Positions 35,747 to 45,039 of a stretch of 64,000 bases of DNA are shown here, piece by piece (within the stretch, counting starts at the first letter, position 1; every line of letters begins with the position of its first letter). The stretch is from assembly GCF_900091705.1 (NCBI RefSeq), contig NZ_LT594785.1, positions 1,220,858-1,284,857 on the forward strand, written 5' to 3'. The notes beneath the pieces were generated by a model. The model was not told the origin of the DNA and did not search any database. It worked only from the letters and a program-made list of their open reading frames with translations. The DNA comes from Clostridium mediterraneense. GTDB taxonomy: Bacteria; Bacillota; Clostridia; Clostridiales; Clostridiaceae. The position numbers were made by a program, and so were the translations under genes.

Positions 35747-36250
35747 ATGAAATTTTCAGTAGGTGTAGAATATGCACTACATTGTTTATTATATATGGTA
35801 AATTTAGAAGAAAGTAAATCTGTAGGAATAAGAGAATTAGCTAAGTTTCAAGGTATTTCAGAAACTTATTTATCAAAAGTATATGCAAAATTAAGTAAAA
35901 ATGGAATTATAAAATCTGCTCCAGGTGTAAAAGGTGGATATACATTAGCAAGAAAAGCAGATGAAATAACATTTTGGGATATAGTTGAAGCCGTAGAGGG
36001 AAATGAATCATTTTTTCAATGTGCAGAAATTAGACAAAATAATATATTATTAAGTAAAGAGAAAGTACCTAAAATAGATACCAAATGTCCTTGTCTAATA
36101 AAAGTTGTAATGTTGGAAGCAGAAAATGAAATGAAAAAATATTTAAGTAAAAAAACATTAGCATGGTTATATGATGAAGTATATAATAAAACACTTTCAA
36201 AGGATATTAAAGAAGCAACAATTGAATGGTTTAGTGATAAAGTGAAGTAG
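35747..36250 (+). CDS. Rrf2 family transcriptional regulator
   Basis: The 167-residue product has the Rrf2 winged helix (about residues 1-85; FQGISETYLSKVYAKLSKNGIIKSAPGVKGGY). Three cysteines lie at about 92-130 (FFQC, then KCPC), but their spacing differs from the IscR cluster ligands, so an Fe-S, redox or metal-sensing mode is only possible. It is a second, distinct Rrf2 protein besides IscR at 45 kb. AAAGGAG is 11 bases before the ATG. It probably controls itself and the divergent flavin-fold gene. Confidence 0.9.
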   Translation: MKFSVGVEYALHCLLYMVNLEESKSVGIRELAKFQGISETYLSKVYAKLSKNGIIKSAPGVKGGYTLARKADEITFWDIVEAVEGNESFFQCAEIRQNNILLSKEKVPKIDTKCPCLIKVVMLEAENEMKKYLSKKTLAWLYDEVYNKTLSKDIKEATIEWFSDKVK

Positions 36251-36338
36251 ACAATATATTTTTTTGTTTATATATACTAATAATAAAAGTTATTTATTAA
36301 ATTAAAATTAAAGAATAGAGAAGTTAATAAATATAGTT

Positions 36339-36390
36339 ATACTCAAGATTTAAAGATACTTAGTATTTAAATCTTGGGTATTTTTTTATT
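36339..36390 (+). terminator. Terminator after the Rrf2 gene
   Basis: ATACTCAAGATTTAAA and TTTAAATCTTGGGTAT form a 16-base stem with one mismatch or wobble, followed by seven T residues. Confidence 0.9.
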
Positions 36391-36467
36391 TAATTTACAT
36401 AATTTTAGTGAGGTAGTAATAATTTTATTATGTAAATAATATTATATACAAAAGGGGAGTGGGTATT

Positions 36468-37088
36468 TTGAAGGAGATGTTAAAAAAGATTAAATCTATA
36501 ATATCAGAAAATAGAATAATATTTTTATGGGTATTATTATTCTTTTTAATAGGGATAGTTCTAGGATCATATACAGTTTATTATATGAGTGATGTAGGGA
36601 AAATTGAGATTGGTGGATATTTTAGCAACTTTTTAAAATTTATTAAGGGAAATGAAATAAATTATGTATCTGTTTTATTAAGTAGTATAAAGTCTATTAT
36701 ACCTGCTTGTGTATTAATTATAGTTTTTGGATATACATTAATAGGCTTTCCTTTTGTTTTAGCTATTAATCTTATCAAGGGTTATGTTCTTGGATTTACT
36801 TTAGCTTTAGTTATCACAGTGCTTGGTACAAAGGGAATAGGTGTATTGTTTACAACTTTAGTATTACAGAATATAATTTATATTCCTGTGTTAATTTTGA
36901 TGAGTATTTTATCAATAAAAAGTTCTTTTATAAAGTTTAAGAGTTTAAGAAAAGATTCAGCAAGAAATGAGATAAATGGTAAAGAATATTTTATGGTTCA
37001 AAGCTTTTTAATGGTGTTAATTTTCTTTGGAATATTAATAGAAACATATATTTCTCCAAATTTATCAAGATTAGTAATTAATGTATGA
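36468..37088 (+). CDS. spoIIM: Stage II sporulation protein M
   Basis: SpoIIM is a polytopic membrane protein that, with SpoIID and SpoIIP, removes septal peptidoglycan and drives engulfment. The 206-residue product has about five hydrophobic segments and the DUF95 region with NLIKGYVLGFTLALVI. I choose TTG 36468: AAAGGGGAG ends 9 bases upstream. The longer frame from GTG 36459 starts directly on that site. A xerD-like gene follows, the order seen in Bacillus. Confidence 0.93.
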   Translation: MKEMLKKIKSIISENRIIFLWVLLFFLIGIVLGSYTVYYMSDVGKIEIGGYFSNFLKFIKGNEINYVSVLLSSIKSIIPACVLIIVFGYTLIGFPFVLAINLIKGYVLGFTLALVITVLGTKGIGVLFTTLVLQNIIYIPVLILMSILSIKSSFIKFKSLRKDSARNEINGKEYFMVQSFLMVLIFFGILIETYISPNLSRLVINV

Positions 37089-37138
37089 TATTTGTAATAT
37101 AAATAATTATGTAATAACATTTTTAGTTAGGAGTTAGC

Positions 37139-38011
37139 ATGAGAGATTTGGTGAAAAAGTATGAAGTATACTTACAATCAATAGGAAAAAGAAAAAATAC
37201 TGTAAGTGCTTATATTACTGATGTATCTATGTATTTAGATTTTATTGAAGAAAAAAGTTTAGTCGTTAGTGAGGATGGATATCCGCTTATGTCTTATATT
37301 CAGAATCTTAGCGATAAAGGGAAATCACCATCTTCTATTCAGAGAACTATCATATCTTTAAGAAATTTTTATAACTTTTTAGTTGCTGAGGGAAAATTAA
37401 AGCATGTTCCAGAAACAAGCATCAAAAGAGAAAGAGTTCAAAAAAAGAAACCTGTTGTACTAAGTATTGATGAAATAAACAAAATTATGAACAGTACTAA
37501 CATAAGTACAGAAAAAGGTGTTAGAGACAAAGCTCTTTTAGAACTTATGTATGCAACAGGAATGAAAGTATCTGAACTTATATCTTTAGAAGTTGATGAT
37601 GTTAATTTAGATTTGTCTTTTGTTAAGTGTAAGGATAATAGGGGATATGAAAGACTTATACCTATAGGAAGAGAAGCAAAAGATTCAATAAAGAAGTATA
37701 TAGCACTAAGAGAAGACTCTTCAAAAATAAATACTAAATTATTTTTGAATATGAGCGGAGATCCTATTACAAGACAGGGAGTTTGGAGAATAGTTAAAGA
37801 ATATTCTGTTTTAGCTAATATTAATAAAGATATTAATTTAAATACATTTAGACATTCTTTTGCAGTTCATTTACTTCAAAATGGAGCAAATGCAAAAGTT
37901 GTTCAAGAATTACTTGGTAATCAGGTAATGACATATATTGATATGTATTATGAAATTATTAATAATGAAAAAATAAACAGTATATATAAAAAGGCACATC
38001 CAAGAGCATAA
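37139..38011 (+). CDS. XerD-like tyrosine recombinase with altered catalytic residues
   Basis: The product has the full two-domain layout: SAM-like core-binding domain (residues 1-90) and catalytic domain (105-285). The nucleophile Tyr270 (IDMYYEI), Arg238 (TFRHSF) and Lys165 are present. However, the first catalytic Arg is Lys143 (ATGMKVSEL for GLRVSEL), the His of HxxR is Asn235 (NTFRHSF), and the His of LLGH is Asn261 (LLGN). Location after spoIIM corresponds to ripX/xerD of Bacillus. Whether it still resolves chromosome dimers is doubtful; a working XerC/D may be elsewhere. AGTTAGGAG precedes the ATG. Confidence 0.88.
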   Translation: MRDLVKKYEVYLQSIGKRKNTVSAYITDVSMYLDFIEEKSLVVSEDGYPLMSYIQNLSDKGKSPSSIQRTIISLRNFYNFLVAEGKLKHVPETSIKRERVQKKKPVVLSIDEINKIMNSTNISTEKGVRDKALLELMYATGMKVSELISLEVDDVNLDLSFVKCKDNRGYERLIPIGREAKDSIKKYIALREDSSKINTKLFLNMSGDPITRQGVWRIVKEYSVLANINKDINLNTFRHSFAVHLLQNGANAKVVQELLGNQVMTYIDMYYEIINNEKINSIYKKAHPRA

Positions 38012-38022
38012 GTATAAAAAAT

Positions 38023-38050
38023 AAAAAAAGGCTATCTAGCCTTTTTTTTA
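38023..38050. terminator. Terminator after the xerD-like gene
   Basis: AAAAAAAGGCTA and TAGCCTTTTTTT flank a 2-base centre, forming a long stem with a U-tract. Confidence 0.85.
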
Positions 38051-38173
38051 TTTGAAAAATTTTATCGTTAACAAATTTTGAATGTTAAAATATTAACTTG
38101 AATAATAATATTATTTTTGTTAAGATTAAGATAAATATGAAAATGTTATCATACAGAATTTGGAGGAAATGCT

Positions 38174-39481
38174 ATGAGAATGTACGACTTAATTCTAAAG
38201 AAAAGACAAGGATTAGAGCTAACTAAAGAGGAGATAGATTATTTCATTAAGAATTATACAGATGGAAATATCCCTGATTATCAAGTTTCAGCTTTAATGA
38301 TGGCTATTTTTTTCAATAAAATGAATAAAAGAGAAACAGCAGATTTAACTATGGCTATGGTTAATTCAGGAGATGTATTAGATTTATCAGAAATTGAAGG
38401 TATTAAAGTAGATAAACATTCAACTGGTGGGGTAGGTGATACAACAACTTTAGTTTTAGCACCAATGGTTGCAGCACTTGATATACCAGTTGCTAAGATG
38501 TCAGGAAGAGGTCTTGGACATACAGGTGGAACAATAGATAAATTAGAAAGCTTTAAAGGATTCTCAGTTGAAATGACAAATAGAGAATTTATAGATAATG
38601 TAAATAGCTTAAAGATTGCAGTTGGAGGACAAACAGGAGATTTAGCTCCAGCAGATAAAAAGTTATATGCTTTAAGAGATGTTACTGCAACTGTTGATAA
38701 TGTGTCTTTAATAGCATCAAGTATAATGAGTAAGAAAATAGCAGCAGGAGCTGATGCTATAGTTTTAGATGTTAAAGTTGGAGATGGAGCATTTATGAAA
38801 AATGCTGAAGATGCAAAGCTTTTAGCAACAGAAATGGTTGATATAGGTACTAATGTTGGTAGAAATACAATAGCTATAATCTCAGATATGGATCAACCTC
38901 TTGGATATGCAGTAGGTAATGCTTTAGAAGTTAAGGAGGCCATAGAAACATTAAAAGGAAATGGTCCAAAAGATTTATTTGAATTATGTCTTACACTTGG
39001 AAGTAATATGGTTGTTCTTGCTAAAAAGGCGGAAACAGCAGAACAAGCAAGAGAAATGCTTCTTGAAACTATAAGTTCAGGTAAAGCTCTTGAAAAATTA
39101 AAACAATTTGTTAAAGCACAAGGTGGAGATGAAACAGTTATAGATGATACTGATAAACTTCCAAAGGCTAAATATGTAGTTGAAGTTAAAGCTGATAGAG
39201 CTGGTAAAGTAAGCAAAATACATGCAGAAAACATAGGTCTTATTGCTATGGAACTTGGAGCTGGTAGAGCTACTAAGGATAGCGTAATAGATTTAGCTGT
39301 TGGAATTATTTTAACTAAGAAGAGAGAAGATGAAGTTAAAGTAGGAGATGTTATTGCTTATGTTCATGCAAATGATATGGAAAAAGCAGAAAAGGCAGTA
39401 AGTAAGATATTAGAAAACTATGAAATATCAGAAACAGCTCCAAGCATTCCTCTAATATACGGAATTGTAAAAGGACAATAA
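38174..39481 (+). CDS. pdp: Pyrimidine-nucleoside phosphorylase
   Basis: This enzyme cleaves uridine, deoxyuridine and thymidine with phosphate for nucleoside salvage. [21 protein letters not shown] is the family signature, with phosphate and pyrimidine site residues, and [19 protein letters not shown] follows. At 435 residues with the C-terminal pyruvate-carboxyltransferase-like domain it fits the Gram-positive dimeric Pdp. TTGGAGG lies 7 bases before the ATG. It is monocistronic, with no deoC or cdd neighbours. Confidence 0.95.
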   Translation: MRMYDLILKKRQGLELTKEEIDYFIKNYTDGNIPDYQVSALMMAIFFNKMNKRETADLTMAMVNSGDVLDLSEIEGIKVDKHSTGGVGDTTTLVLAPMVAALDIPVAKMSGRGLGHTGGTIDKLESFKGFSVEMTNREFIDNVNSLKIAVGGQTGDLAPADKKLYALRDVTATVDNVSLIASSIMSKKIAAGADAIVLDVKVGDGAFMKNAEDAKLLATEMVDIGTNVGRNTIAIISDMDQPLGYAVGNALEVKEAIETLKGNGPKDLFELCLTLGSNMVVLAKKAETAEQAREMLLETISSGKALEKLKQFVKAQGGDETVIDDTDKLPKAKYVVEVKADRAGKVSKIHAENIGLIAMELGAGRATKDSVIDLAVGIILTKKREDEVKVGDVIAYVHANDMEKAEKAVSKILENYEISETAPSIPLIYGIVKGQ

Positions 39482-39511
39482 AATTTTAAGTTTATAAATA
39501 AAGTTTTAAAT

Positions 39512-39560
39512 ATAGAGTACATAATTTTTTATAAAATTGTGTACTTTATTTTTTTATTTT
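39512..39560 (+). terminator. Terminator after pdp
   Basis: AGTACATAATTTT and AAAATTGTGTACT pair over 13 positions with one mismatch, followed by TTATTTTTTTATTTT. Confidence 0.85.
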
Positions 39561-39636
39561 GATTAGTATATTTTTCTATGAAATAAATTAATTAAATAGT
39601 AAAATAGATATTAGATTAAAGTGAGGAGGGATAGAA

Positions 39637-40884
39637 TTGAAGCCACTTGCTGAAACTATGAGACCTAGTGATATAGATGAAATGATAGGACAAGAACATA
39701 TACTTTCAGAAGGAAAGGTTATAAGAAATTTATTGAAATCAGGAAATATTATAAATTCTATATTTTATGGTCCACCAGGAACAGGAAAGACTAGTTTAGC
39801 TCAGATAATGTCTAAGTATACTAAGAAGAAATTTTATAAAATAAATGCTACTACTGCATCAATAAAGGATATACAGGAGATTGTAAACAATCTTGATAAT
39901 TTAATTAATTATAATGGAGTTGTTCTTTATGTTGATGAAATACAACATTTTAATAAGAAACAACAACAGTCATTACTTGAATTTATAGAAGATGGTAGAA
40001 TAATACTTCTTGCGAGTACTACAGAAAATCCATATTTCTCTATACATAAGGCTATACTTAGTAGAAGTATGATTTTTCAATTTAATTCTTTAAGCAGGGA
40101 AGATATAAGTAAGGCTCTTTTAAGGGGAGTAAATAAATTAAATAATGAGTCATATAAAATAAATATTTCTAAAGATACACTTGATTATATTTCTGATATA
40201 TCTAATGGTGATGTTAGAAAGGCCTATACTATTTTAGAGCTTGCAATAAAAAGTTCATTAGCTGATGAAATTAATATAGATAAAAAGGATGTAGAAGCTT
40301 TAAATCAATCAAGTATAAAAAGTGATGTTTCAGGAGATGAATATTATAATCTTTTAAGTGCACTTCAGAAAAGTATAAGAGGAAGTGATCCTGATGCAGC
40401 AATTCATTATTTAGCTAGACTTATTAAAGGTGGAAATCTTGAAGCTATAATAAGAAGACTTGCAGTTATTGCAGCAGAAGATATAGGAATGGCTCATCCT
40501 AATGCTTTAACAGTTATAAATAGTGGAATAGATTTATGTCTTAAGGTAGGTTTTCCAGAAGCCAATATAATTTTATCAGAGCTTGTTGTATATTTAGCAA
40601 CTCTTCCAAAATCAAATAGCTCTTATCTTGCTATAAATAAAGCTTTAAATGATTTAGAAAATATTAGAGTGGGTGATGTGCCGCAGCATATTAGGGATGC
40701 TCATTATGATGGGGCAAAATCTCTTGGAGTTGGAGGCTATAAGTATCCACATGATTATGAAAATAATTATGTAAAGCAAGAATATTTACCAAAAGAATTA
40801 AAAGGTACTGTTTATTATAAACCTCAAAATAATAAATATGAAAGTTCTATAAATACATATTGGAAAAAAGTAAAATCAAATTAA
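39637..40884 (+). CDS. rarA: Replication-associated recombination protein RarA (MgsA)
   Basis: RarA is an AAA+ ATPase related to clamp loaders that acts at stalled forks. PLAETMRPSDIDEMIGQEHIL starts the protein; Walker A is GPPGTGKTS (about residue 47), Walker B region is VVLYVDEIQHFNKKQQ, sensor motif ASTTENPYFS. The C-terminal oligomerisation domain with HYDGAKSLGVGGYKYPHD is intact. The start is TTG 39637 with GAGGAGG 7 bases upstream. A terminator separates it from the convergent minus-strand cluster. Confidence 0.96.
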   Translation: MKPLAETMRPSDIDEMIGQEHILSEGKVIRNLLKSGNIINSIFYGPPGTGKTSLAQIMSKYTKKKFYKINATTASIKDIQEIVNNLDNLINYNGVVLYVDEIQHFNKKQQQSLLEFIEDGRIILLASTTENPYFSIHKAILSRSMIFQFNSLSREDISKALLRGVNKLNNESYKINISKDTLDYISDISNGDVRKAYTILELAIKSSLADEINIDKKDVEALNQSSIKSDVSGDEYYNLLSALQKSIRGSDPDAAIHYLARLIKGGNLEAIIRRLAVIAAEDIGMAHPNALTVINSGIDLCLKVGFPEANIILSELVVYLATLPKSNSSYLAINKALNDLENIRVGDVPQHIRDAHYDGAKSLGVGGYKYPHDYENNYVKQEYLPKELKGTVYYKPQNNKYESSINTYWKKVKSN

Positions 40885-40895
40885 TTTATAGAGGA

Positions 40896-40927
40896 GAGCT
40901 ATCTTATATAAGATAGCTCATTTTTTA
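40896..40927 (+). terminator. Terminator after rarA
   Basis: GAGCTATCTTATATAAGATAGCTC is a perfect 24-base palindrome region followed by ATTTTTTATT. Confidence 0.9.
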
Positions 40928-40960
40928 TTAACTAATTTAGTAAAGGTAAAAATATTTAAT

Positions 40961-41641
40961 TTAAGGTACAGGCATAAATGATACTGAAAGTATATCATCA
41001 AGAGCGCCTTCAAAGATTACAGGTTCTCCAGTTCCATCATTACTTGAATAGAAAGTTGTATTAAATTGGAATTGTTCATCAGCGTTAAAGGTATTAGTTC
41101 CACTAAGGTTTGTAAATACAATACTACCGATAGTTAATCCATTAACTGTTATAGGAGTTGCAAGAGGAATAACTATAGGATTAATTTGTGTGCCATCTTC
41201 AGTTAAAAAATCTAATCTTAAATTATAGTTTTTATTCTTTGTAGAATTTGTTATTGGTGTTACAGTATATTGGTCTGTACCATCAACATCAATTGTTCCA
41301 AGACCTGTGTCTATAGAAGCTGTATTTAAGATTCTACCAAAAGGAGTAGTTGGTATAACATTAGTAGAAGAAAGAACTAATACATCTCCAAGAACTACTG
41401 AAGCAGTACCATCAAAAGTTAAAATAATTTCACCAGCTGTAGGATTTGTACCTATAGCAGCAGAATCAATAGTTACTGTAACAGGTGTTGCAGTTGTATA
41501 ATTTTGAAGTTTAAACCAAGTTGGAAGAATAGTTTGACCTGTTACATTAATGGGAGTAGTTCCATCATTTTCTGTTAATACTACTGTTAAAGTAGAAGTA
41601 GCTAGATTAGTTAAATTTGAGTCTATTATTTTTAATAACAT
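40961..41641 (-). CDS. Thr-rich beta-strand protein of unknown function
   Basis: I do not recognise this 226-residue protein. It has no signal peptide, membrane segment or cysteine; roughly one residue in five or six is Thr, and Val, Ile and Gly alternate in a way that suggests all-beta structure. Stretches such as GEIILTFDGTASVVLGDVLVLSS look like Ig-like or fibre strands. It has its own promoter (41684-41715), hairpin and strong AAGGAGATG site, so it may be made in larger amounts than the three genes upstream. A structural or surface (possibly spore-surface) role is inference only. Confidence 0.6.
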   Translation of the reverse strand: MLLKIIDSNLTNLATSTLTVVLTENDGTTPINVTGQTILPTWFKLQNYTTATPVTVTIDSAAIGTNPTAGEIILTFDGTASVVLGDVLVLSSTNVIPTTPFGRILNTASIDTGLGTIDVDGTDQYTVTPITNSTKNKNYNLRLDFLTEDGTQINPIVIPLATPITVNGLTIGSIVFTNLSGTNTFNADEQFQFNTTFYSSNDGTGEPVIFEGALDDILSVSFMPVP

Positions 41642-41657
41642 ATAAACATCTCCTTAT

Positions 41658-41715
41658 AGGATTAACTAAATTAAATCCTACAATATATTATGTTAAGTAA
41701 AATAATTTGCTACAA
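41658..41715 (-). promoter_or_regulatory. Promoter and leader hairpin of the Thr-rich protein gene
   Basis: On the minus strand TTGTAG (41715-41710) and CATAAT (41692-41687) are 17 bases apart. The -10 region also reads CATAATATA, matching the sigma-K pattern CATAnnnTA, though the -35 evidence for sigma-E/K is weak. A hairpin AGGATT/AATCCT (41658-41679) lies between the promoter and the ribosome site. Confidence 0.4.
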
Positions 41716-41720
41716 AGAGA

Positions 41721-42530
41721 TTATTTATGATTAGAGATATTATATTCAGTATTATTTAAAACTATTGAAGCTCCTTTAATTTTAGAAATATCAAAGCATT
41801 TAGGTATATTAATTATTCCTATACTATTTTTAATATTAGTTTTATAAACTAAAGCTTTTATTGGAAGTGAGAAACATGTAGACTTACATAATTTTTTTAA
41901 GTTATTTATATCAGTAGAAATACTTTTAAAACTTGAATTTTTTATATTATTAAAACAATTAATTTTAGAATCAGCTTCTATAAATAAAGAAATCATTTCA
42001 CTATTTATAAAGTCTATAAAATTTATATTAGAATCTATTGTTAGATTTCCTCTTATTGGAGCTAAAATATTAAGTGGAATTTCATTTGAAAAGCTTTCTG
42101 TAAGTTTAGTGTTAAAATGATTTATAAAAAATTCTTTAGAAGATAAATTTAAACTAATACAATTTAAATTTATAGTTCTATTACTATTAGGAGCGTTAAT
42201 AAAAATTGAGGGAATTATATTAGAGTCTAAATTTATAATTAAATCAGTATCTAAAGAATTTATAATCCCAAATAGATTTAATAGATTTTTTTCATTATTG
42301 TAGTTTAATAGGTTTAATTGATTATTTTCTAATATAAAATCATCAACTAAATAAATATTACAGGAATTTATAAAATTAAATTCAGATGAGTAATGCCCAG
42401 TAATTATTGTAGTTGTATCATATATATTAATTTTATCTATAATAGAATCTACATTTGAAATTTTTACTGGTATCTTAGAATAGTTTTCTATATTGTTTAT
42501 TTTACTATTATTTATTATTAAATTTTTCAT
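41721..42530 (-). CDS. Asn/Ile/Ser-rich protein of unknown function
   Basis: The 269-residue product is not recognised. It is rich in Asn, Ile, Ser and Leu and has many short beta-type segments (INSCNIYLVDDFILENNQLNLL) suggesting a repetitive beta fold. Six cysteines are scattered, with LCKSTC near residue 213. No signal peptide or membrane helix. AAGGTGA precedes the ATG. It is third of three genes spaced 12 bases apart. Its start MKNLI is shared with the preceding gene, which may reflect duplication or a common assembly signal. Confidence 0.6.
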   Translation of the reverse strand: MKNLIINNSKINNIENYSKIPVKISNVDSIIDKINIYDTTTIITGHYSSEFNFINSCNIYLVDDFILENNQLNLLNYNNEKNLLNLFGIINSLDTDLIINLDSNIIPSIFINAPNSNRTINLNCISLNLSSKEFFINHFNTKLTESFSNEIPLNILAPIRGNLTIDSNINFIDFINSEMISLFIEADSKINCFNNIKNSSFKSISTDINNLKKLCKSTCFSLPIKALVYKTNIKNSIGIINIPKCFDISKIKGASIVLNNTEYNISNHK

Positions 42531-42542
42531 ATCGTCACCTTT

Positions 42543-43103
42543 TTATTCTAAATATAATTTAACAGTATATTTGCCATCTGGTACTTCATTTAAAAATTTA
42601 TCATACAAGTTTAATTTATAAATATCTTCACTACAATTACTAGAAATAAGTTCTATAAAAGAAGCATAGCTATCTATTTCATTACAGATATTTAGATTTT
42701 CAAAATTAGAATAGAGATTTATATTATTAAAATTTAAGCTGCTTAAATTATAAGAACTACTTGTAATTTCTTTTGGTATATAAGCATTTAAGATAGTAAA
42801 TGGATTTATACAGATTGATTTATCATTTACAGCAAATAAAGAGTAGTAGATATAAATAATATTTGAGAAAATACTCTCATTTTTTATAAAAAAAGATATT
42901 ACAGAGAAGTCTTCAATTTCTGAAATGGGAGTAATGGTATATATATTATTTTCAGTTTCAAGCTTAAAATCATCATTAGAAAATTTATAGCTTTTATTAT
43001 ATAAATACAGATCAGCTTTATTGATATTTATATTAGGACTGATAGAAAAGCTTATTTTATTTCTATCAGAATATAGATTTTTTATATTTATAAGATTTTT
43101 CAT
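42543..43103 (-). CDS. Hypothetical beta-rich protein, MKNLI start
   Basis: The 186-residue product is unrecognised. After MKNLINIKNLYSDRNKISFSIS it continues with short alternating hydrophobic/polar strands and ends GKYTVKLYLE, like the last strand of an Ig-type or jelly-roll domain. No signal peptide. AGGGGG is 9 bases before the ATG. It lies 12 bases after the large Ig-repeat gene and 12 before the next one, so the three form one operon. Confidence 0.6.
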   Translation of the reverse strand: MKNLINIKNLYSDRNKISFSISPNININKADLYLYNKSYKFSNDDFKLETENNIYTITPISEIEDFSVISFFIKNESIFSNIIYIYYSLFAVNDKSICINPFTILNAYIPKEITSSSYNLSSLNFNNINLYSNFENLNICNEIDSYASFIELISSNCSEDIYKLNLYDKFLNEVPDGKYTVKLYLE

Positions 43104-43115
43104 GTGTAGTACCCC

Positions 43116-44789
43116 CTATAGTAATTTTAGATTATTAAAATCACAATGATATAAATTTAGATTAAAATTATCGGGAAGATTTATATATACAATATCAGCT
43201 TTAATATTTATTAAGTTAATATCTATTGAATTATAATTAGCATTTGAATCAGTGTATTTTATATATAAATCTTTTAAAAAAGTAGTGTGAGTAATTAAAT
43301 TTCCATAATCTCTTGTAGGAGATGAGCTATCCACAAATATAATGCTTCGTTTATCTAAGGTTTTTCCAAGAAGAGTCCAAGAATCATTATAATTATCTGG
43401 AGATGAGCTTATAAAATCTTCGGTATAAAAAGTAATGGGAGCTTCAAAGCTGATTAAAGCTAAAGTAGAATCAGCACTAGATAAATATTCAGAAGGTGAA
43501 AAGTCAATATATTTTATCTTATCTTTATTTTCATCTATAAAATTAAAATTAGTAGTATCAATAGAAAATTCTAATGTATTATATTGTGAATTTATTGAAA
43601 GCTTGTATTCTATATTAGAATTAGAAATATTTAAATCAGTTCCATAGATTTGTAATTTACCAATGTCAGTTATGGAAAAAGTCAATATTTCTTTATTATC
43701 TGATATATTTAAATATCCAAAGCTTTGAGTTTTAGTAATATTTTTAATTTTCTTATTAAAGAATACATTTAGCTTTAATAAATTTAATACAGGAATAGAG
43801 ATAAGCTCACCATTTAAAGCTAAAAAATATTTAGCTTTTTTATAATTACTATCAGAAATAGGTAAATATCTTGAGTCAAGAGTATATATATAAGAAGTTT
43901 CTATAACCTTTAAAGTTATAAGATCATTTTGAAAATCTAAATTAAAAACATTATCTATAGTAAGTTTTATTAAATTATCAGTAAATGAAGAATGTCCAGT
44001 ACATGGATAAAATTTATTATTTATATGGACTATAAAATCTTTTGAATCATATCTTAGTATCTTTGAGGTAAATTCTACAGCTAAAGTTAAAGTATTATTT
44101 ATATAAGAATTTACACTAATATTTTTAATTGTAGTTTCTAATAAGTTATTTACTTCTATTGAATCACTTGCTTTTAATTTAGAACCTAAAGCATTTATAG
44201 ATCTACACTTCATTTTAGTAAATAGTACAACCTTATCTAAAGGACTACTTATAATTTTATTATTAAAATTTATTTGTAAAGTGTTTTCGTCTTCATGGAA
44301 TATTTCTGATGGATAAAATTTATTTTCATTAACTAATACATAAAAGTCATCTTTATAAACTCTATAGTAGGGAATAATAGTATTATTTATTATTTTTAAG
44401 GAATAGCTTTCTTCTATAAAACTTTCACAATTATCAAATAAACTTTCGATATTTTCTTTTTCTATAAAGGAGATTATTGAAAGTTTATTTATTCGGAGTA
44501 TAGAATTATTTTCTAAATAAGAGGATTCAAATTTAATCTTATTGTATTCTTTTAATATTTTATATGAATTATCTTTTAGATTAAAAGAGATAAAATTGTT
44601 ATTGTAACAGTAAATAGAACTTATTAATGAACTAAGGGGGAGTGAACTATGTTTGCTTATTAAAGAATAATTATTAGGATTTAAAATTTTACTTTTTGCT
44701 AGATTATAATTTATATTTTTATTAAAGACTATTAGTAATTTAGTATAATTACAAAGGCAAATCTTTATAATTTTAAGGGATATATCCAT
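43116..44789 (-). CDS. Large protein with Ig-like (SbsA-type) repeats, unknown function
   Basis: The 557-residue product contains several copies of a beta-sandwich pattern resembling Big_5/SbsA Ig-like domains: TKLLIVFNKNINYNLAKSKI near the N-terminus, NTLQINFNNKI (about 200), NTLTLAVEFTSKILRYDSKD (about 235), KLNVFFNKKIKNI (about 345). Such domains usually sit in cell-surface proteins, yet no signal peptide, lipobox or anchor is visible. TAGGAGGAG precedes the ATG. It is the first gene of the minus-strand operon. It could be a spore-surface or phage-tail-like structural protein; I cannot decide. Confidence 0.62.
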   Translation of the reverse strand: MDISLKIIKICLCNYTKLLIVFNKNINYNLAKSKILNPNNYSLISKHSSLPLSSLISSIYCYNNNFISFNLKDNSYKILKEYNKIKFESSYLENNSILRINKLSIISFIEKENIESLFDNCESFIEESYSLKIINNTIIPYYRVYKDDFYVLVNENKFYPSEIFHEDENTLQINFNNKIISSPLDKVVLFTKMKCRSINALGSKLKASDSIEVNNLLETTIKNISVNSYINNTLTLAVEFTSKILRYDSKDFIVHINNKFYPCTGHSSFTDNLIKLTIDNVFNLDFQNDLITLKVIETSYIYTLDSRYLPISDSNYKKAKYFLALNGELISIPVLNLLKLNVFFNKKIKNITKTQSFGYLNISDNKEILTFSITDIGKLQIYGTDLNISNSNIEYKLSINSQYNTLEFSIDTTNFNFIDENKDKIKYIDFSPSEYLSSADSTLALISFEAPITFYTEDFISSSPDNYNDSWTLLGKTLDKRSIIFVDSSSPTRDYGNLITHTTFLKDLYIKYTDSNANYNSIDINLINIKADIVYINLPDNFNLNLYHCDFNNLKLL

Positions 44790-44964
44790 TTTTTATACTC
44801 CTCCTATATTTTTATTTACTCTATATAATATTAGTTTAAGTATTATTATGTTATAGAAATTATTTAAAGTTTTATATTAAAGAAAGTAGGGATATGGGGG
44901 TATCTTTTATAAAATCATTTTTAGGAATATAAATCATAATAAGATAAAAAATGGATATTTATAA

Positions 44965-44993
44965 TTGACTAATATAATAGGCTTTGATATTAT
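44965..44993 (+). promoter_or_regulatory. Sigma-A promoter of iscRSU
   Basis: TTGACT (44965-44970) and TATTAT (44988-44993) with a 17-base spacer, about 45 bases before iscR. IscR autoregulation would act here, but I do not see a clear operator. Confidence 0.6.
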
Positions 44994-45039
44994 TATTGTG
45001 TAAAGTTTAGTAAATTACTAGGTATTGGGGGAAATAATA

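Noticed and set aside
36459-36467. GTG 36459 as the spoIIM start
   Set aside because: It directly abuts AAAGGGGAG; TTG 36468 has the right spacing.
37139-38011. xerD-like gene as integrase of a mobile element
   Set aside because: Its place after spoIIM is a conserved chromosomal one, and no attachment-site repeats or phage genes flank it.
41307-41501. Plus-strand frame inside the Thr-rich protein gene
   Set aside because: No ribosome site; the minus-strand frame is longer, has a strong SD and promoter.
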